Of a stretch of 17,342 nucleotides of DNA, positions 1-7,281 are shown piece by piece. Origin of the DNA: Geodermatophilaceae bacterium (GTDB lineage: Bacteria; Actinomycetota; Actinomycetes; Mycobacteriales; Geodermatophilaceae); the NCBI GenBank assembly GCA_013811975.1, contig JACCUF010000472.1, positions 1-17,342 of the forward strand. Direction: 5' to 3'. The position numbers and the translations under genes are program-made. Each line of letters begins with the position of its first letter. Position 1 is the first letter of the stretch. Under the pieces are notes generated by a model. That model searched no databases, was not told the origin of the DNA, and saw nothing but the letters and a program-made list of their open reading frames with translations.

Positions 1-124
1 CGGCATCAAGCGCAGTGGGCAGGACTTCACCTATGCCACTCAGGACACGGTGGTCGAGGAAGGCGACATCCTCATCGTGGCAGGAAGGACCAAGGCCGCA
101 GAGGACTTCGCCGAACTGACCTGA
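1..124 (+). CDS. TrkA-family potassium uptake protein, C-terminal end (partial)
   Basis: Only the last 40 codons are present; the reading frame enters at base 2 and ends with TGA at 122-124. The visible peptide includes DTVVEEGDILIVAGRTKAAE, which has the look of the end of an RCK_C (TrkA-C) domain: a short beta strand, a turn with E-x-GD, then the strand ILIVAG and a final helix. Proteins of this family are cytoplasmic regulators that bind nucleotides (RCK_N) and a ligand at the RCK_C domain and gate a potassium channel or transporter. The N-terminal Rossmann half lies outside the window, so the exact subfamily (Trk/Ktr regulator or the cytosolic tail of a channel) cannot be settled. The gene ends 34 bp before proA and does not seem to share its transcript, because proA has its own -10-like element. 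Confidence 0.7.
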   Translation, partial: GIKRSGQDFTYATQDTVVEEGDILIVAGRTKAAEDFAELT

Positions 125-146
125 CCGGACGTCGACCCGCAATGCG

Positions 147-152
147 TAGGCT
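147..152 (+). promoter_or_regulatory. Leaderless -10 element of proA
   Basis: TAGGCT matches the actinobacterial -10 pattern TANNNT. It is followed by six bases (CCATTC) and then the GTG start of proA, so transcription would begin at or next to the start codon. No Shine-Dalgarno sequence precedes the GTG, and no clear -35 is seen. Confidence 0.6.
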
Positions 153-158
153 CCATTC

Positions 159-1427
159 GTGACACAGGAAGCCACAGTCGAGCAGCCGGATGGGGTACGG
201 GCGCAAGCGCGGCTAGCCCGTACGGCCGCGCGCGTGCTTGCGGCTGCCTCTCGGGCGCGCAAGGACGCGGCCCTGGCCGAGATGGCCGATGCGCTCGATT
301 CACACGTGCCCGAGATCCTCCAGGCCAATGCCGCGGATCTGGTCAACGCCGAAGGCGGGGACATGTCGGCAGCGATGCTTGATCGGCTCCGGCTGACCGA
401 GCACCGGATCGCCGAGATGGCCGACGGTCTGCGAGAACTCATCCGACTCCCTGATCCGGTCGGCGAGGTGGTCCGCGGCTCGACACTGCCCAACGGACTG
501 CAGGTGACCCAGGTCCGCGTTCCGCTCGGCGTGATCGGGATCGTGTACGAGGCCCGTCCGAACGTCACCGCCGATGCTGCCGGGCTGTGCATCAAGAGCG
601 GGAACGCAGCATTGCTGCGCGGCTCTGCGTCGGCCTACCAGACCAATCGGGTAGTCGTGGCGATTCTCTCGGCGGCGCTGGCCTCGTCCGGACTGCCGGG
701 CGAGGCGATCCAGCTGGTGGGTGCTCAGCGGGCCACGGTCGCTGAACTGCTGACCGCACGCGGGCTGGTCGACGTTGTCATCCCGCGCGGCGGGGCCGGA
801 CTGATCGAGTACGTGGTCAGCACTGCCTCGGTGCCAGTGATCGAAACCGGCGTCGGGAACTGCCATGTGTACGTCGATTCCGCCGCGGATCTGGACATGG
901 CCGAAGCGATCGTGCTCAATGCCAAGACCAGTCGCCCGTCGGTCTGCAATGCTGCGGAAACTCTGCTCGTGCATCGGCAGATCGCCGAGCAGTTCATTCC
1001 CCAGATCGCCCGCGCCCTGCAGGGGGCGGGTGTGACTCTGCACGGCGATCCGGACGTTGCCCGACTGGCTGAGGAGGTCGAGCCGGCCACCGACCATGAC
1101 TGGGCGACTGAGTACCTCAGTCTCGACATGGCCGTAGGGATCGTGGACTCCCTAGAGGCTGCGGTCGAACACATCAGCCGGTGGGGTAGCGGGCACACCG
1201 AGGCCATCGTGAGCGACTCGGCGTCAGCCATCGGGGGCTTCGTCGCCGGTGTGGACTCCGCCGCCGTGATGGTCAATGCCTCGACTCGGTTCACAGACGG
1301 CAGCGAATTCGGGTTCGGCGCCGAGATCGGTATCTCCACCCAGAAGCTGCATGCCCGCGGCCCCCTCGGGCTCCCCGAGCTGACGACCACCACATACGTG
1401 GTCACCGGTAGCGGACACATCCGCTGA
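159..1427 (+). CDS. proA: Gamma-glutamyl phosphate reductase (glutamate-5-semialdehyde dehydrogenase)
   Basis: ProA reduces gamma-glutamyl phosphate with NADPH to glutamate-5-semialdehyde, the second step of proline synthesis from glutamate; it is cytosolic. The 422-residue product has the usual family length and recognisable blocks: VPLGVIGIVYEARPNVT near residue 120, the SGNAALLRG segment, VIPRGGAGLI near 208, ETGVGNCHVYVD near 229, and the catalytic cysteine in PSVCNAAE at C263. The C-terminal block FGFGAEIGISTQKLHARGP is also present. The GTG at 159 is chosen because it gives a normal N terminus and lies exactly six bases after a TANNNT element; there is no ribosome binding site, so the mRNA is probably leaderless. 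proB is not in the window. The gene stands alone, flanked downstream by a remnant on the opposite strand. Confidence 0.97.
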   Translation: MTQEATVEQPDGVRAQARLARTAARVLAAASRARKDAALAEMADALDSHVPEILQANAADLVNAEGGDMSAAMLDRLRLTEHRIAEMADGLRELIRLPDPVGEVVRGSTLPNGLQVTQVRVPLGVIGIVYEARPNVTADAAGLCIKSGNAALLRGSASAYQTNRVVVAILSAALASSGLPGEAIQLVGAQRATVAELLTARGLVDVVIPRGGAGLIEYVVSTASVPVIETGVGNCHVYVDSAADLDMAEAIVLNAKTSRPSVCNAAETLLVHRQIAEQFIPQIARALQGAGVTLHGDPDVARLAEEVEPATDHDWATEYLSLDMAVGIVDSLEAAVEHISRWGSGHTEAIVSDSASAIGGFVAGVDSAAVMVNASTRFTDGSEFGFGAEIGISTQKLHARGPLGLPELTTTTYVVTGSGHIR

Positions 1428-1437
1428 CCCGTGCTGC

Positions 1438-1617
1438 TCAGATCCAGCCGTGCCGCTGCGCGATCTGCACGGCCTCGTGCCGGTTGGTGGCGCCGACCTT
1501 GCCGACTGCCGAGGACAGGTAGTTGCGCACGGTGCCAGGCGAGGGCGCGGTACGACTGGCGATCTCGTCCGCGGGGGCGCCTGCTGAGCTGCCTGCACGG
1601 CCCGGGCATGACAGGTG
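1438..1617 (-). pseudogene. Remnant of a LuxR/NarL-type response regulator (DNA-binding domain only)
   Basis: On the minus strand the frame ending in TGA at 1438-1440 reads ...DEIASRTAPSPGTVRNYL, then SSAVGKVGATNRHEA, then VQIAQRHGWI and stop. This is the C-terminal helix-turn-helix of actinobacterial NarL/DesR-like response regulators, whose family typically ends EIA-x(6)-GTVRNYLS-x-A-x-x-K-x-GA-x-NR-x-EA-x(9)-GW(I/L). The helix 2 to helix 4 part is intact, but the LTxREREVL helix and the whole receiver domain are missing. The frame meets a stop codon (TGA, plus-strand TCA at 1618-1620) and contains no ATG or GTG start. The start of the divergent moxR gene lies only about 55 bp beyond, so there is no room for the lost part. 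It is most simply a deletion remnant. The well-kept helices suggest recent loss. No partner histidine kinase is nearby. Confidence 0.75.
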
Positions 1618-1659
1618 TCACCGCTCGCCGCTTGGGACGAGAGGCGCGAGGCAGCGCCG

Positions 1660-1665
1660 TAGGGT
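1660..1665 (+). promoter_or_regulatory. Leaderless -10 element of the moxR gene
   Basis: TAGGGT fits TANNNT and is separated by seven bases (GCTTCAA) from the ATG at 1673. AGGGTG in the same stretch could instead act as a weak ribosome binding site, so the assignment is less clean than for proA. Confidence 0.45.
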
Positions 1666-1672
1666 GCTTCAA

Positions 1673-2554
1673 ATGGGACAGCACAGCCCACAGTTCGGGT
1701 CAGTTGCCGACGTCGCGAAACGCTTGGCCGAGGCCGGTTACCTGGCCGATGACGCCATCGCGACCACAGTGTTCCTGGCCGATCGACTGGCCAAGCCGCT
1801 ACTTGTCGAAGGTCCGGCAGGCGTCGGCAAGACCGAACTCGCGAAGGCGCTGGCCACCGCGACCGGCGCCGACTTGATCCGACTGCAGTGCTACGAGGGT
1901 CTGGACGAGGCACGGGCGCTGTACGAATGGAACTACAAGAAGCAGTTGCTCCGGATTCAGGCGAGCGCGGCGACCGCGTCGGGTGAGTCGTGGGACGAGG
2001 TCCACGACGACATCTTCACCGAGGAGTTCCTGCTTGCCCGACCGTTGCTCACCGCCATCCGGCGTGCCGAACCGACAGTGTTGCTGATCGACGAAACGGA
2101 CAAGGCCGATGTCGAGGTCGAGGGGCTTCTGCTGGAGGTGCTCAGCGACTTCCAGGTGACCGTGCCCGAACTCGGGACGATCGTGGCAAGCAGGCGCCCG
2201 ATCGTGGTCCTCACGTCCAATGCCACCCGCGAGCTCTCCGAAGCCCTCAAGCGACGCTGCCTGTATCTCGCCTTGGACTACCCGTCGGCCGAGCGGGAAA
2301 GAGAGATCGTGCAGGCCAAGGTTCCCGACCTGGCGCCGAAGCTCGCCGAACAACTGGTCCGGACCGTGAGGGCGCTGCGGGCCATGGAGTTGAAGAAGTC
2401 CCCTTCCATCGCCGAAACCCTGGACTGGGCCCACACGCTGCTCGCGCTCGGGCTGTCCACCTTGGACGAGGCGGCGGTGAAGTCCACGCTCGGCGTGGTG
2501 CTCAAGCACGCAAGTGACCAGGAGCGGGCGGCGACCGAACTGCGCCTCAATTGA
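1673..2554 (+). CDS. MoxR-family AAA+ ATPase
   Basis: The 293-residue product carries all AAA+ hallmarks: Walker A GPAGVGKTE at about residues 47-55, Walker B VLLIDETDKAD with D140/E141, sensor 1 around N183 in LTSNATREL, and the arginine-finger region ALKRRCLY shortly after. MoxR ATPases work as chaperone-like hexamers with a VWA-domain partner, often to insert metal or cofactor or to remodel a client protein. Here the VWA partner is two genes downstream. The ATG at 1673 is chosen because it precedes the first conserved residues by a normal distance and follows a -10-like element; an in-frame GTG at 1664 is a less likely alternative. The stop lies two bases before the next gene's ATG, so the two are probably translationally coupled. 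The client is unknown. The equivalent in M. tuberculosis is, as I recall, Rv2426c. Confidence 0.9.
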   Translation: MGQHSPQFGSVADVAKRLAEAGYLADDAIATTVFLADRLAKPLLVEGPAGVGKTELAKALATATGADLIRLQCYEGLDEARALYEWNYKKQLLRIQASAATASGESWDEVHDDIFTEEFLLARPLLTAIRRAEPTVLLIDETDKADVEVEGLLLEVLSDFQVTVPELGTIVASRRPIVVLTSNATRELSEALKRRCLYLALDYPSAEREREIVQAKVPDLAPKLAEQLVRTVRALRAMELKKSPSIAETLDWAHTLLALGLSTLDEAAVKSTLGVVLKHASDQERAATELRLN

Positions 2555-2556
2555 GA

Positions 2557-3777
2557 ATGGATCTGTCCGCGGACGAGGTACGTCGGATCGCCGTCAACGC
2601 ACAGGGATTCGACCGGGCGCGGCCCGCGCAGGCGAACCGCGGTCATCTGCGCCGGGTCCTGGCGCGGGTCGGCGCGTTCCAGATCGATGCGGTCAACGTG
2701 CTGGTCCGGGCCCACTACCTGGCCGCGTTCTCCCGACTCGGCCCATACCCGGTTGACTCACTCGATCGGCTGGCCTTTCGGGAAGCCGGCGCCTTTGAGT
2801 ACTGGGGGCACGCCGCCTCCATCATCGATATGTCGCTCTACCCGGCACTGCGTTGGCGGATGGCTCGGCAGGAGACGCGCCCGCAGTGGGGCAGGTTTCT
2901 GAACCGGGTGCAGACCGAGCGACCCGGGTACGCCGAGGAGGTGTACGCCGAAGTCGCCGAGCGCGGGCTGCTGACGTTCAGCCAGCTCCTGGATCCGGCC
3001 CGCCGCCCGAAGGACAACTCGTGCTACGCAGCGGCGACGATCCTCTGGGACCGGGGGTCGGACGGTAAGACGATGCTCGAGTACCTCTACGCGCAGGGGA
3101 AACTGGCCATCGCGGGGCGGAGCGGCTTCAATCCGGCTTACGACCTGGCCGAGCGGGTCATCCCTGCGACGGTCCTCGCCCAGCCGGAGCTGAATGCCGC
3201 CGACGGTCAGCGGGAGCTGGTCCGCCGGGCCACCGCTGCGTTGGGCGTCGCCACGGCGAAGGAGGTGGCTGATTACTTCCGCATGTCCGTGGCAGACACC
3301 AAGGCGCGGCTGCGGGAGCTCGTGTCAGTCGGGGAACTGAGTGAATGCAGTCCCGAGGGTTGGACGTCCGTCGGGTACCTGCATCCCAGCGCCAGCGCCA
3401 AGCCGGTGCAGGTGGCCGCAGTGCTCTCCCCGTTCGACTCCCTGCTCTGGGAGCGGGCCAGGGTTCAGCAGATCTTCGGCTTCCGGCACAGCTTCGAGAT
3501 CTACGTGCCCGAGGCCAAGCGGGTGTACGGCTACTTCGTCCTGCCCTTCCTGCTCGGCGATCGACTCCAGGGCAGGGTCGACCTCAAGGCCGATCGCAAA
3601 GGACGGTGCCTGCTCGTTCGAGGCAGCTTCGCCGAGCCCGGCACCGATTCCAGCCAGGTCGCGCTAGCTCTGGCCGGCGAACTCCGATCGCTGGCGAGCT
3701 GGCTCGATCTCGACGACATCACCGTCTCGAGCCGGGGAAATCACGCATCAGCACTGCGATCAGCGATCCGGCGATAG
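2557..3777 (+). CDS. YcaQ/AlkX-like winged-helix DNA glycosylase family protein
   Basis: The 406-residue product matches the HTH_42 (formerly DUF1006) family that includes E. coli YcaQ (AlkX) and Streptomyces AlkZ, which excise bulky alkylated bases and unhook interstrand crosslinks. Visible signatures are FQIDAVNVLVRAHYLAAFSR at about residues 41-60, containing the Q-x-D catalytic motif at Q42-I43-D44 (YcaQ type rather than the QxQ of AlkZ), the YWGHAAS block near residue 87, and the C-terminal region VLSPFDSLLWERARVQQIFGF. The ATG at 2557 lies two bases after the moxR stop; a TTG at 2551 is possible but less likely. No good ribosome binding site is visible, which suggests translation coupled to moxR. 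The VWA gene follows after 20 bp. Placing a DNA-repair enzyme between MoxR and its VWA partner is unusual. Activity and substrate are inferred from the family only. Confidence 0.85.
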   Translation: MDLSADEVRRIAVNAQGFDRARPAQANRGHLRRVLARVGAFQIDAVNVLVRAHYLAAFSRLGPYPVDSLDRLAFREAGAFEYWGHAASIIDMSLYPALRWRMARQETRPQWGRFLNRVQTERPGYAEEVYAEVAERGLLTFSQLLDPARRPKDNSCYAAATILWDRGSDGKTMLEYLYAQGKLAIAGRSGFNPAYDLAERVIPATVLAQPELNAADGQRELVRRATAALGVATAKEVADYFRMSVADTKARLRELVSVGELSECSPEGWTSVGYLHPSASAKPVQVAAVLSPFDSLLWERARVQQIFGFRHSFEIYVPEAKRVYGYFVLPFLLGDRLQGRVDLKADRKGRCLLVRGSFAEPGTDSSQVALALAGELRSLASWLDLDDITVSSRGNHASALRSAIRR

Positions 3778-3780
3778 GCG

Positions 3781-3789
3781 AGAGGGAGA
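3781..3789 (+). promoter_or_regulatory. Ribosome binding site for the VWA gene
   Basis: AGAGGGAGA lies eight bases before the ATG at 3798. It decides the start, because the open frame extends upstream far into the preceding gene without any similar signal. Confidence 0.6.
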
Positions 3790-3797
3790 ATACGAGG

Positions 3798-5246
3798 ATG
3801 ACCGAGGTGAGTCAGGGCGAACGAGATCACCCGGCCAGCTTGGTCTCGCACCTGGATGACTTCGTCCGGGCGGTACGTCAGGCCGGCGTACCAATCGGCA
3901 TCAGCGACGCGATCGACGCTGCGCGGGCGATGGTGACCATCGACCTGCTCGACCGCGAGCAGCTGCGGCACGGCCTGGCGGCGGTCCTGCTGAAGCGGTC
4001 CAGCCATCGACCGGCCTTTGACGCGCTGTTCGACCTGTGGTGGCCGACCACCATAACCGGCGTGTCCGGATCCGACGCCGACGCCGCCGGCGCGGAGTGG
4101 GGGATACCGGAGCCCAACCATGAAGCAGGTGATGATCCGGGCCTGTCCGGCGAGGATCTCACTGATGCCATGCGAGTGCAGTTGGCCCAGCTCCTACTCG
4201 ATGGGGATGACGCCGCACTGCGCAGGTTCGCGACGTTCGCCGTAGGGCGCCTCGGACAGGGCGGACAGACCTCGGGTGGTCAATCCTTCTTCAGCTACCG
4301 GGTGCTGCGGGCGCTGTCACCGGACACCCTCGTCGCGGGCCTGCTGCAGGGGCTGCTCGGCGGGCAGGAACGCGGTGGCCTGGCCGAGCAGGTGGCCCGC
4401 CAGACGATTCGGGAACGGCTGTCCGCTTTCCGATCGCACATCGAGACCGACGTTCGTCGACGGGCCGCCGAACAGCGGGGCAAGGAGAACGTCGCCCGGA
4501 CTGCTGTGACGCCGCTTGCCGATCAGGTCGACTTCCTCCGCGCTCAGCACAAGGACCTGGCCGAACTTAGGCGCAGCGTCACCCCACTGGCCCGCCGGTT
4601 GGCCACCCGGCTGGCCGCCCGCCGCCGGCACGGTCAGCGTGGGAGGTTGGACTTTCGTCGTACGGTTCGGGCGTCATTAGCCACCGGCGGAGTGCCACTG
4701 GTCACCGCACACCGGCCGTCGCGGGTGCACAAGCCCGAACTCGTCGTGCTCTGCGACGTCAGTGCTTCGGTGGCCGGCTTCTCGCACTTCACATTGCTGC
4801 TGACGGCGGCTCTGCGTGAGCAGTTCTCCGGGGTCCGGGCCTTCGCCTTCGTCGACAGCTGCGACGAGGTGACCCGGTTCTTCGCGCCCGGCTCCGATGT
4901 CGCCGACGCCGTACAACGGATCGGCCGAGAGGCCAAGGTGGTCTGGTTCGACGGGCACAGCGATTACGGGCACTCGCTGGAAACCTTCGACGAACAATGG
5001 CCAACAGCGGTGGGGCCCAAGACGTCTCTGTTGATCCTGGGTGACGGTCGGACCAATTACCGCAACCCTGGCCTACCCACGCTCGCGGCCTTGCTGAAGC
5101 GGGCCCGGCACGCCTACTGGCTCAATCCAGAACCGCGTCGTCAGTGGGGCAGTGGCGATTCCGCAGCCGACGACTATTCCGAGCTGATAGAGATGGTCGA
5201 ATGCCGGAACGCAGAACAGTTGACCGACTTCATCGCCCGGCTCTGA
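3798..5246 (+). CDS. CoxE-like VWA-domain protein, partner of MoxR
   Basis: The 482-residue product is a cytoplasmic VWA protein of the CoxE-like type; no signal peptide or membrane segment is seen. The N-terminal part (SLVSHLDDFVRAVRQAGVPI and the following helices to about residue 75) is the family's conserved helical start. An acidic, low-complexity stretch follows (about residues 90-130, rich in Asp, Glu and Gly). The VWA domain begins near residue 315: ELVVLCDVSASVAGF contains the metal-binding MIDAS motif D320-x-S322-x-S324, and LLILGDGRTN supplies D416. VWA proteins of this group act together with a MoxR ATPase, and the MoxR gene opens this operon. A clear ribosome binding site fixes the ATG at 3798. 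The substrate of the MoxR-VWA pair is unknown. In M. tuberculosis the neighbour of the MoxR gene is, as I recall, the similar Rv2425c. Confidence 0.88.
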   Translation: MTEVSQGERDHPASLVSHLDDFVRAVRQAGVPIGISDAIDAARAMVTIDLLDREQLRHGLAAVLLKRSSHRPAFDALFDLWWPTTITGVSGSDADAAGAEWGIPEPNHEAGDDPGLSGEDLTDAMRVQLAQLLLDGDDAALRRFATFAVGRLGQGGQTSGGQSFFSYRVLRALSPDTLVAGLLQGLLGGQERGGLAEQVARQTIRERLSAFRSHIETDVRRRAAEQRGKENVARTAVTPLADQVDFLRAQHKDLAELRRSVTPLARRLATRLAARRRHGQRGRLDFRRTVRASLATGGVPLVTAHRPSRVHKPELVVLCDVSASVAGFSHFTLLLTAALREQFSGVRAFAFVDSCDEVTRFFAPGSDVADAVQRIGREAKVVWFDGHSDYGHSLETFDEQWPTAVGPKTSLLILGDGRTNYRNPGLPTLAALLKRARHAYWLNPEPRRQWGSGDSAADDYSELIEMVECRNAEQLTDFIARL

Positions 5247-5298
5247 GTCTCCGGCAGCGTTGGCGCAGCCGAACTCATCTTGCTGCGCGGCGGGAGAC
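5247..5298 (+). terminator. Nested stem-loop directly after the VWA gene, possible terminator
   Basis: Immediately after the TGA, GTCTCC (5247-5252) pairs with GGAGAC (5293-5298). Inside it, GCGCAGC (5263-5269) pairs with GCTGCGC (5282-5288) around a 12-base loop. No T-tract follows, so it may be a U-less actinobacterial terminator or a 3' stabilising structure. Confidence 0.4.
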
Positions 5299-5544
5299 AG
5301 TCCAGGTCTCGCAGCGGCAGCCGTGACCGAGCAGCACGAGCGCCCGAGCTGAACGTGGCAAGCCGGCGCATCGACTGTTGATTGCGCTTCCGAAGAAATT
5401 CTGTGTTACGGCGTATCCGCAACGCGCCGGGCGCGTTGAACTAAGTGTTGGCCGGCCGCACGGGGGGCCGGTCGACCGCGACGTTCCGGCGCCGGGACGG
5501 ATGCACAGCGGCCGTCGACCGAGGTCGATAAGCTACCCGACAAG
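5299..5544. other. Non-coding gap before nadD with two more hairpins
   Basis: No credible gene is seen. A locally AT-richer patch (about 5376-5410) contains TTGATT at 5378-5383 as a possible -35, but no matching -10 stands out. AACGCGC (5421-5427) and GCGCGTT (5431-5437) form a perfect 7-bp stem with a 3-base loop. TTGGCCGGCC (5448-5457) and GGCCGGTCGA (5466-5475) form a 10-bp stem with two G-T pairs. GTCGACCG occurs twice (5471-5478, 5514-5521). TAAGCT at 5529-5534 is a possible -10 for nadD, ten bases before its ATG. Confidence 0.45.
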
Positions 5545-6153
5545 ATGGGTGAGGGCCGACGGCTGGGCGTCATGGGTGGCACCTTCGACCCCATCCATCA
5601 TGGCCACCTTGTCGCCGCCAGCGAGGTGGCCGTCCTTTTTGGTCTAGATGAAGTGCTCTTCGTACCCACCGGTCAGCCGTGGCAGAAGGCCGAGGGCGAG
5701 GTCAGTCCGGCGGAGGACCGTTATCTGATGACCGTCATCGCCACGGCGTCGAACCCACGTTTCTCGGTAAGCCGGGTGGATGTGGACCGTACTGGCCCCA
5801 CCTACACCGTGGACACACTGCGCGACCTCCGTCGTCTGCATCCTGACACCGAGATGTTCTTCATCACTGGGGCCGACGCTCTCGAACAGATCCTCGACTG
5901 GCGACACGCCGAGGAGTTGTTCGCTCTGGCGCACCTGGTGGGAGTCACCCGACCGGGATACCGGCTCGAGGACAGTCACCTCCCCGAGGGAAGTGTCACG
6001 CTTGTCGACGTACCAGCAATGGCGATCTCGTCGAGCGACTGCCGCGATCGGGTGAACCGCGGGATGCCGGTCTGGTACCTCGTGCCGGACGGCGTGGTGC
6101 AGTACGTCGAGAAGCGACACCTCTATCGCGACGACAGGAGAAACCCCGGATGA
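5545..6153 (+). CDS. nadD: Nicotinate-mononucleotide adenylyltransferase
   Basis: NadD joins ATP and nicotinate mononucleotide to give deamido-NAD, an essential step of NAD synthesis in the cytosol. The 202-residue product has the nucleotidyltransferase signature GGTFDPIHHGH at residues 11-21 and the second signature ISSSDCRDR starting at residue 161 (the family's ISSTxIR motif, here with Ser and Cys replacing Thr and Ile). FVPTGQPWQK and FFITGADALEQILDW are typical substrate-pocket segments. The ATG at 5545 gives the normal N terminus, a few residues before the first strand. There is no ribosome binding site, so the start may be leaderless or nearly so from the weak -10 at 5529. Its stop overlaps the start of rsfS, the standard nadD-rsfS pairing seen in many bacteria. 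Confidence 0.96.
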   Translation: MGEGRRLGVMGGTFDPIHHGHLVAASEVAVLFGLDEVLFVPTGQPWQKAEGEVSPAEDRYLMTVIATASNPRFSVSRVDVDRTGPTYTVDTLRDLRRLHPDTEMFFITGADALEQILDWRHAEELFALAHLVGVTRPGYRLEDSHLPEGSVTLVDVPAMAISSSDCRDRVNRGMPVWYLVPDGVVQYVEKRHLYRDDRRNPG

Positions 6154-6533
6154 CCGCCTCTGACTCGGCGCGCACCGTCGCGCTGCTGGCTGCCCAGGCA
6201 GCCGTCGACAAGCAGGCCCAGGATCTGGTCGTGGTGGACGTCAGCGATCGGTTGGTGATCACCGACGTATTCGTCATTGCCTCGGCCACCAACGAACGAC
6301 AGGTGCAGGCCATCGTCGACGAGATCGAGGACCGACTGCGCACCGATGCCGGGGTGAAGCCGGTACGCCGTGAGGGGACCCGTGAAGGGCGCTGGGTACT
6401 GCTGGACTACGTCGACGTCGTGGTCCATGTGCAGCACGCCGAGGAACGGGTGTACTACGCCCTCGAACGTTTGTGGACCGACTGCCCGGTCATTCCGTTC
6501 ATCGACGCGGCCGCCCCTCCATCGGCCGGATGA
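6150..6533 (+). CDS. rsfS: Ribosomal silencing factor RsfS
   Basis: RsfS (Iojap/YbeB, DUF143 family) binds ribosomal protein L14 (uL14) on the 50S subunit and blocks subunit joining when nutrients are short. The 127-residue product has the family's conserved core: AAVDKQAQDLVVVDVSDR, then VITDVFVIASATNERQVQAI, then EGTREGRWVLLDYVDVVVHV with the LLDYxDVVVHV strand, and EERVYYALERLW. The ATG overlaps the nadD stop as ATGA, and AGGAG (6136-6140) lies nine bases upstream, so translation is coupled but with its own ribosome binding site. Length is normal for Actinobacteria. The gene is co-transcribed with nadD and gpgP. Confidence 0.95.
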   Translation: MTASDSARTVALLAAQAAVDKQAQDLVVVDVSDRLVITDVFVIASATNERQVQAIVDEIEDRLRTDAGVKPVRREGTREGRWVLLDYVDVVVHVQHAEERVYYALERLWTDCPVIPFIDAAAPPSAG

Positions 6534-6540
6534 AGCACGG

Positions 6541-7281
6541 GTGAGCTGGGGGCCGGCGGGACGCGGCGTTCAACGGATAGTGGTCTGGCGGCACGGCCAG
6601 ACGATGTGGAACGCGACAGGACGATTTCAAGGACAGGCGGATCCGCCGCTGGATCTGGTCGGGCAGGAGCAGAGCCGGCAGGCGGCTCGGTATCTGGCCG
6701 CGGATCCGCCGGATCTGATCCTCTCTAGTGATCTGCTGCGCGCCACCAGTACCGCCGTGGCGTTGACCCAGCTCATCAAGTCACCGCTGAAGATCGAACC
6801 CCGACTGCGCGAGATCGACCTTGGCAGCTGGCAGGGTCTGACCCGCGACGAGGTGGCCGCGTCCTATCCGGAGCAGTACGCCGAGTGGCTCGACGGGCGT
6901 CCGCCTCTGGGTCGGGGAGGGGAGTCGAGGGCGCAGTTGGACGCTCGGGTCTTGGCTGCCCTGCATGAGATCGAGGTCGACCGCGTGCTGCTCGTGACCC
7001 ATGGCGGCACGGCGCGCTCGATCATCGAGACACTTCTCGGAGTTTCGCACCGCGGGCGCTGGCTCGCGGTCCTAGGGAACTGCCATTGGAGCAAGCTCCA
7101 GTGCTACCCGGGGGGCTGGCAGTTGGTGGCCCACAACCTGGCGCCAGCCTCGGAGTCGATGCTTGGCGACGCGGGCGTGCCTGCCGTTGAGCGGGGGGAT
7201 GCCGATGCCGTGGACGACGGCTCCCCGGAGGAGGGCTCCCCGGACGTCGGCCCCTCCGACGACGCCGATGCCAGCCCCTGA
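6541..7281 (+). CDS. gpgP: Histidine phosphatase, probable glucosyl-3-phosphoglycerate phosphatase
   Basis: The product (246 residues) is a histidine phosphatase: WRHGQTMWNATGRFQGQAD carries the RHG motif with the phospho-accepting H18, LREIDLGSWQGLT follows, and VTHGGTAR supplies the second histidine, H154. In M. tuberculosis the gene at this place (after nadD and rsfS, before octT) is GpgP, which removes phosphate from glucosyl-3-phosphoglycerate to give glucosylglycerate, the primer of methylglucose lipopolysaccharide. Synteny with octT supports the same role here, though broad-specificity phosphatases of this fold are common. GTG at 6541, seven bases after rsfS, is the chosen start. The tail beyond residue 218 is acidic and Ser/Pro-rich, with GGCTCCCCGGA repeated at 7219-7229 and 7234-7244, and looks disordered. 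The end overlaps the next gene by 14 bases. Confidence 0.8.
   Translation: MSWGPAGRGVQRIVVWRHGQTMWNATGRFQGQADPPLDLVGQEQSRQAARYLAADPPDLILSSDLLRATSTAVALTQLIKSPLKIEPRLREIDLGSWQGLTRDEVAASYPEQYAEWLDGRPPLGRGGESRAQLDARVLAALHEIEVDRVLLVTHGGTARSIIETLLGVSHRGRWLAVLGNCHWSKLQCYPGGWQLVAHNLAPASESMLGDAGVPAVERGDADAVDDGSPEEGSPDVGPSDDADASP

Noticed and set aside
5529..5534. TAAGCT as a leaderless -10 for nadD
   Set aside because: The distance to the ATG is ten bases instead of six or seven, so it was left out of the leaderless set and only mentioned in the gap entry.
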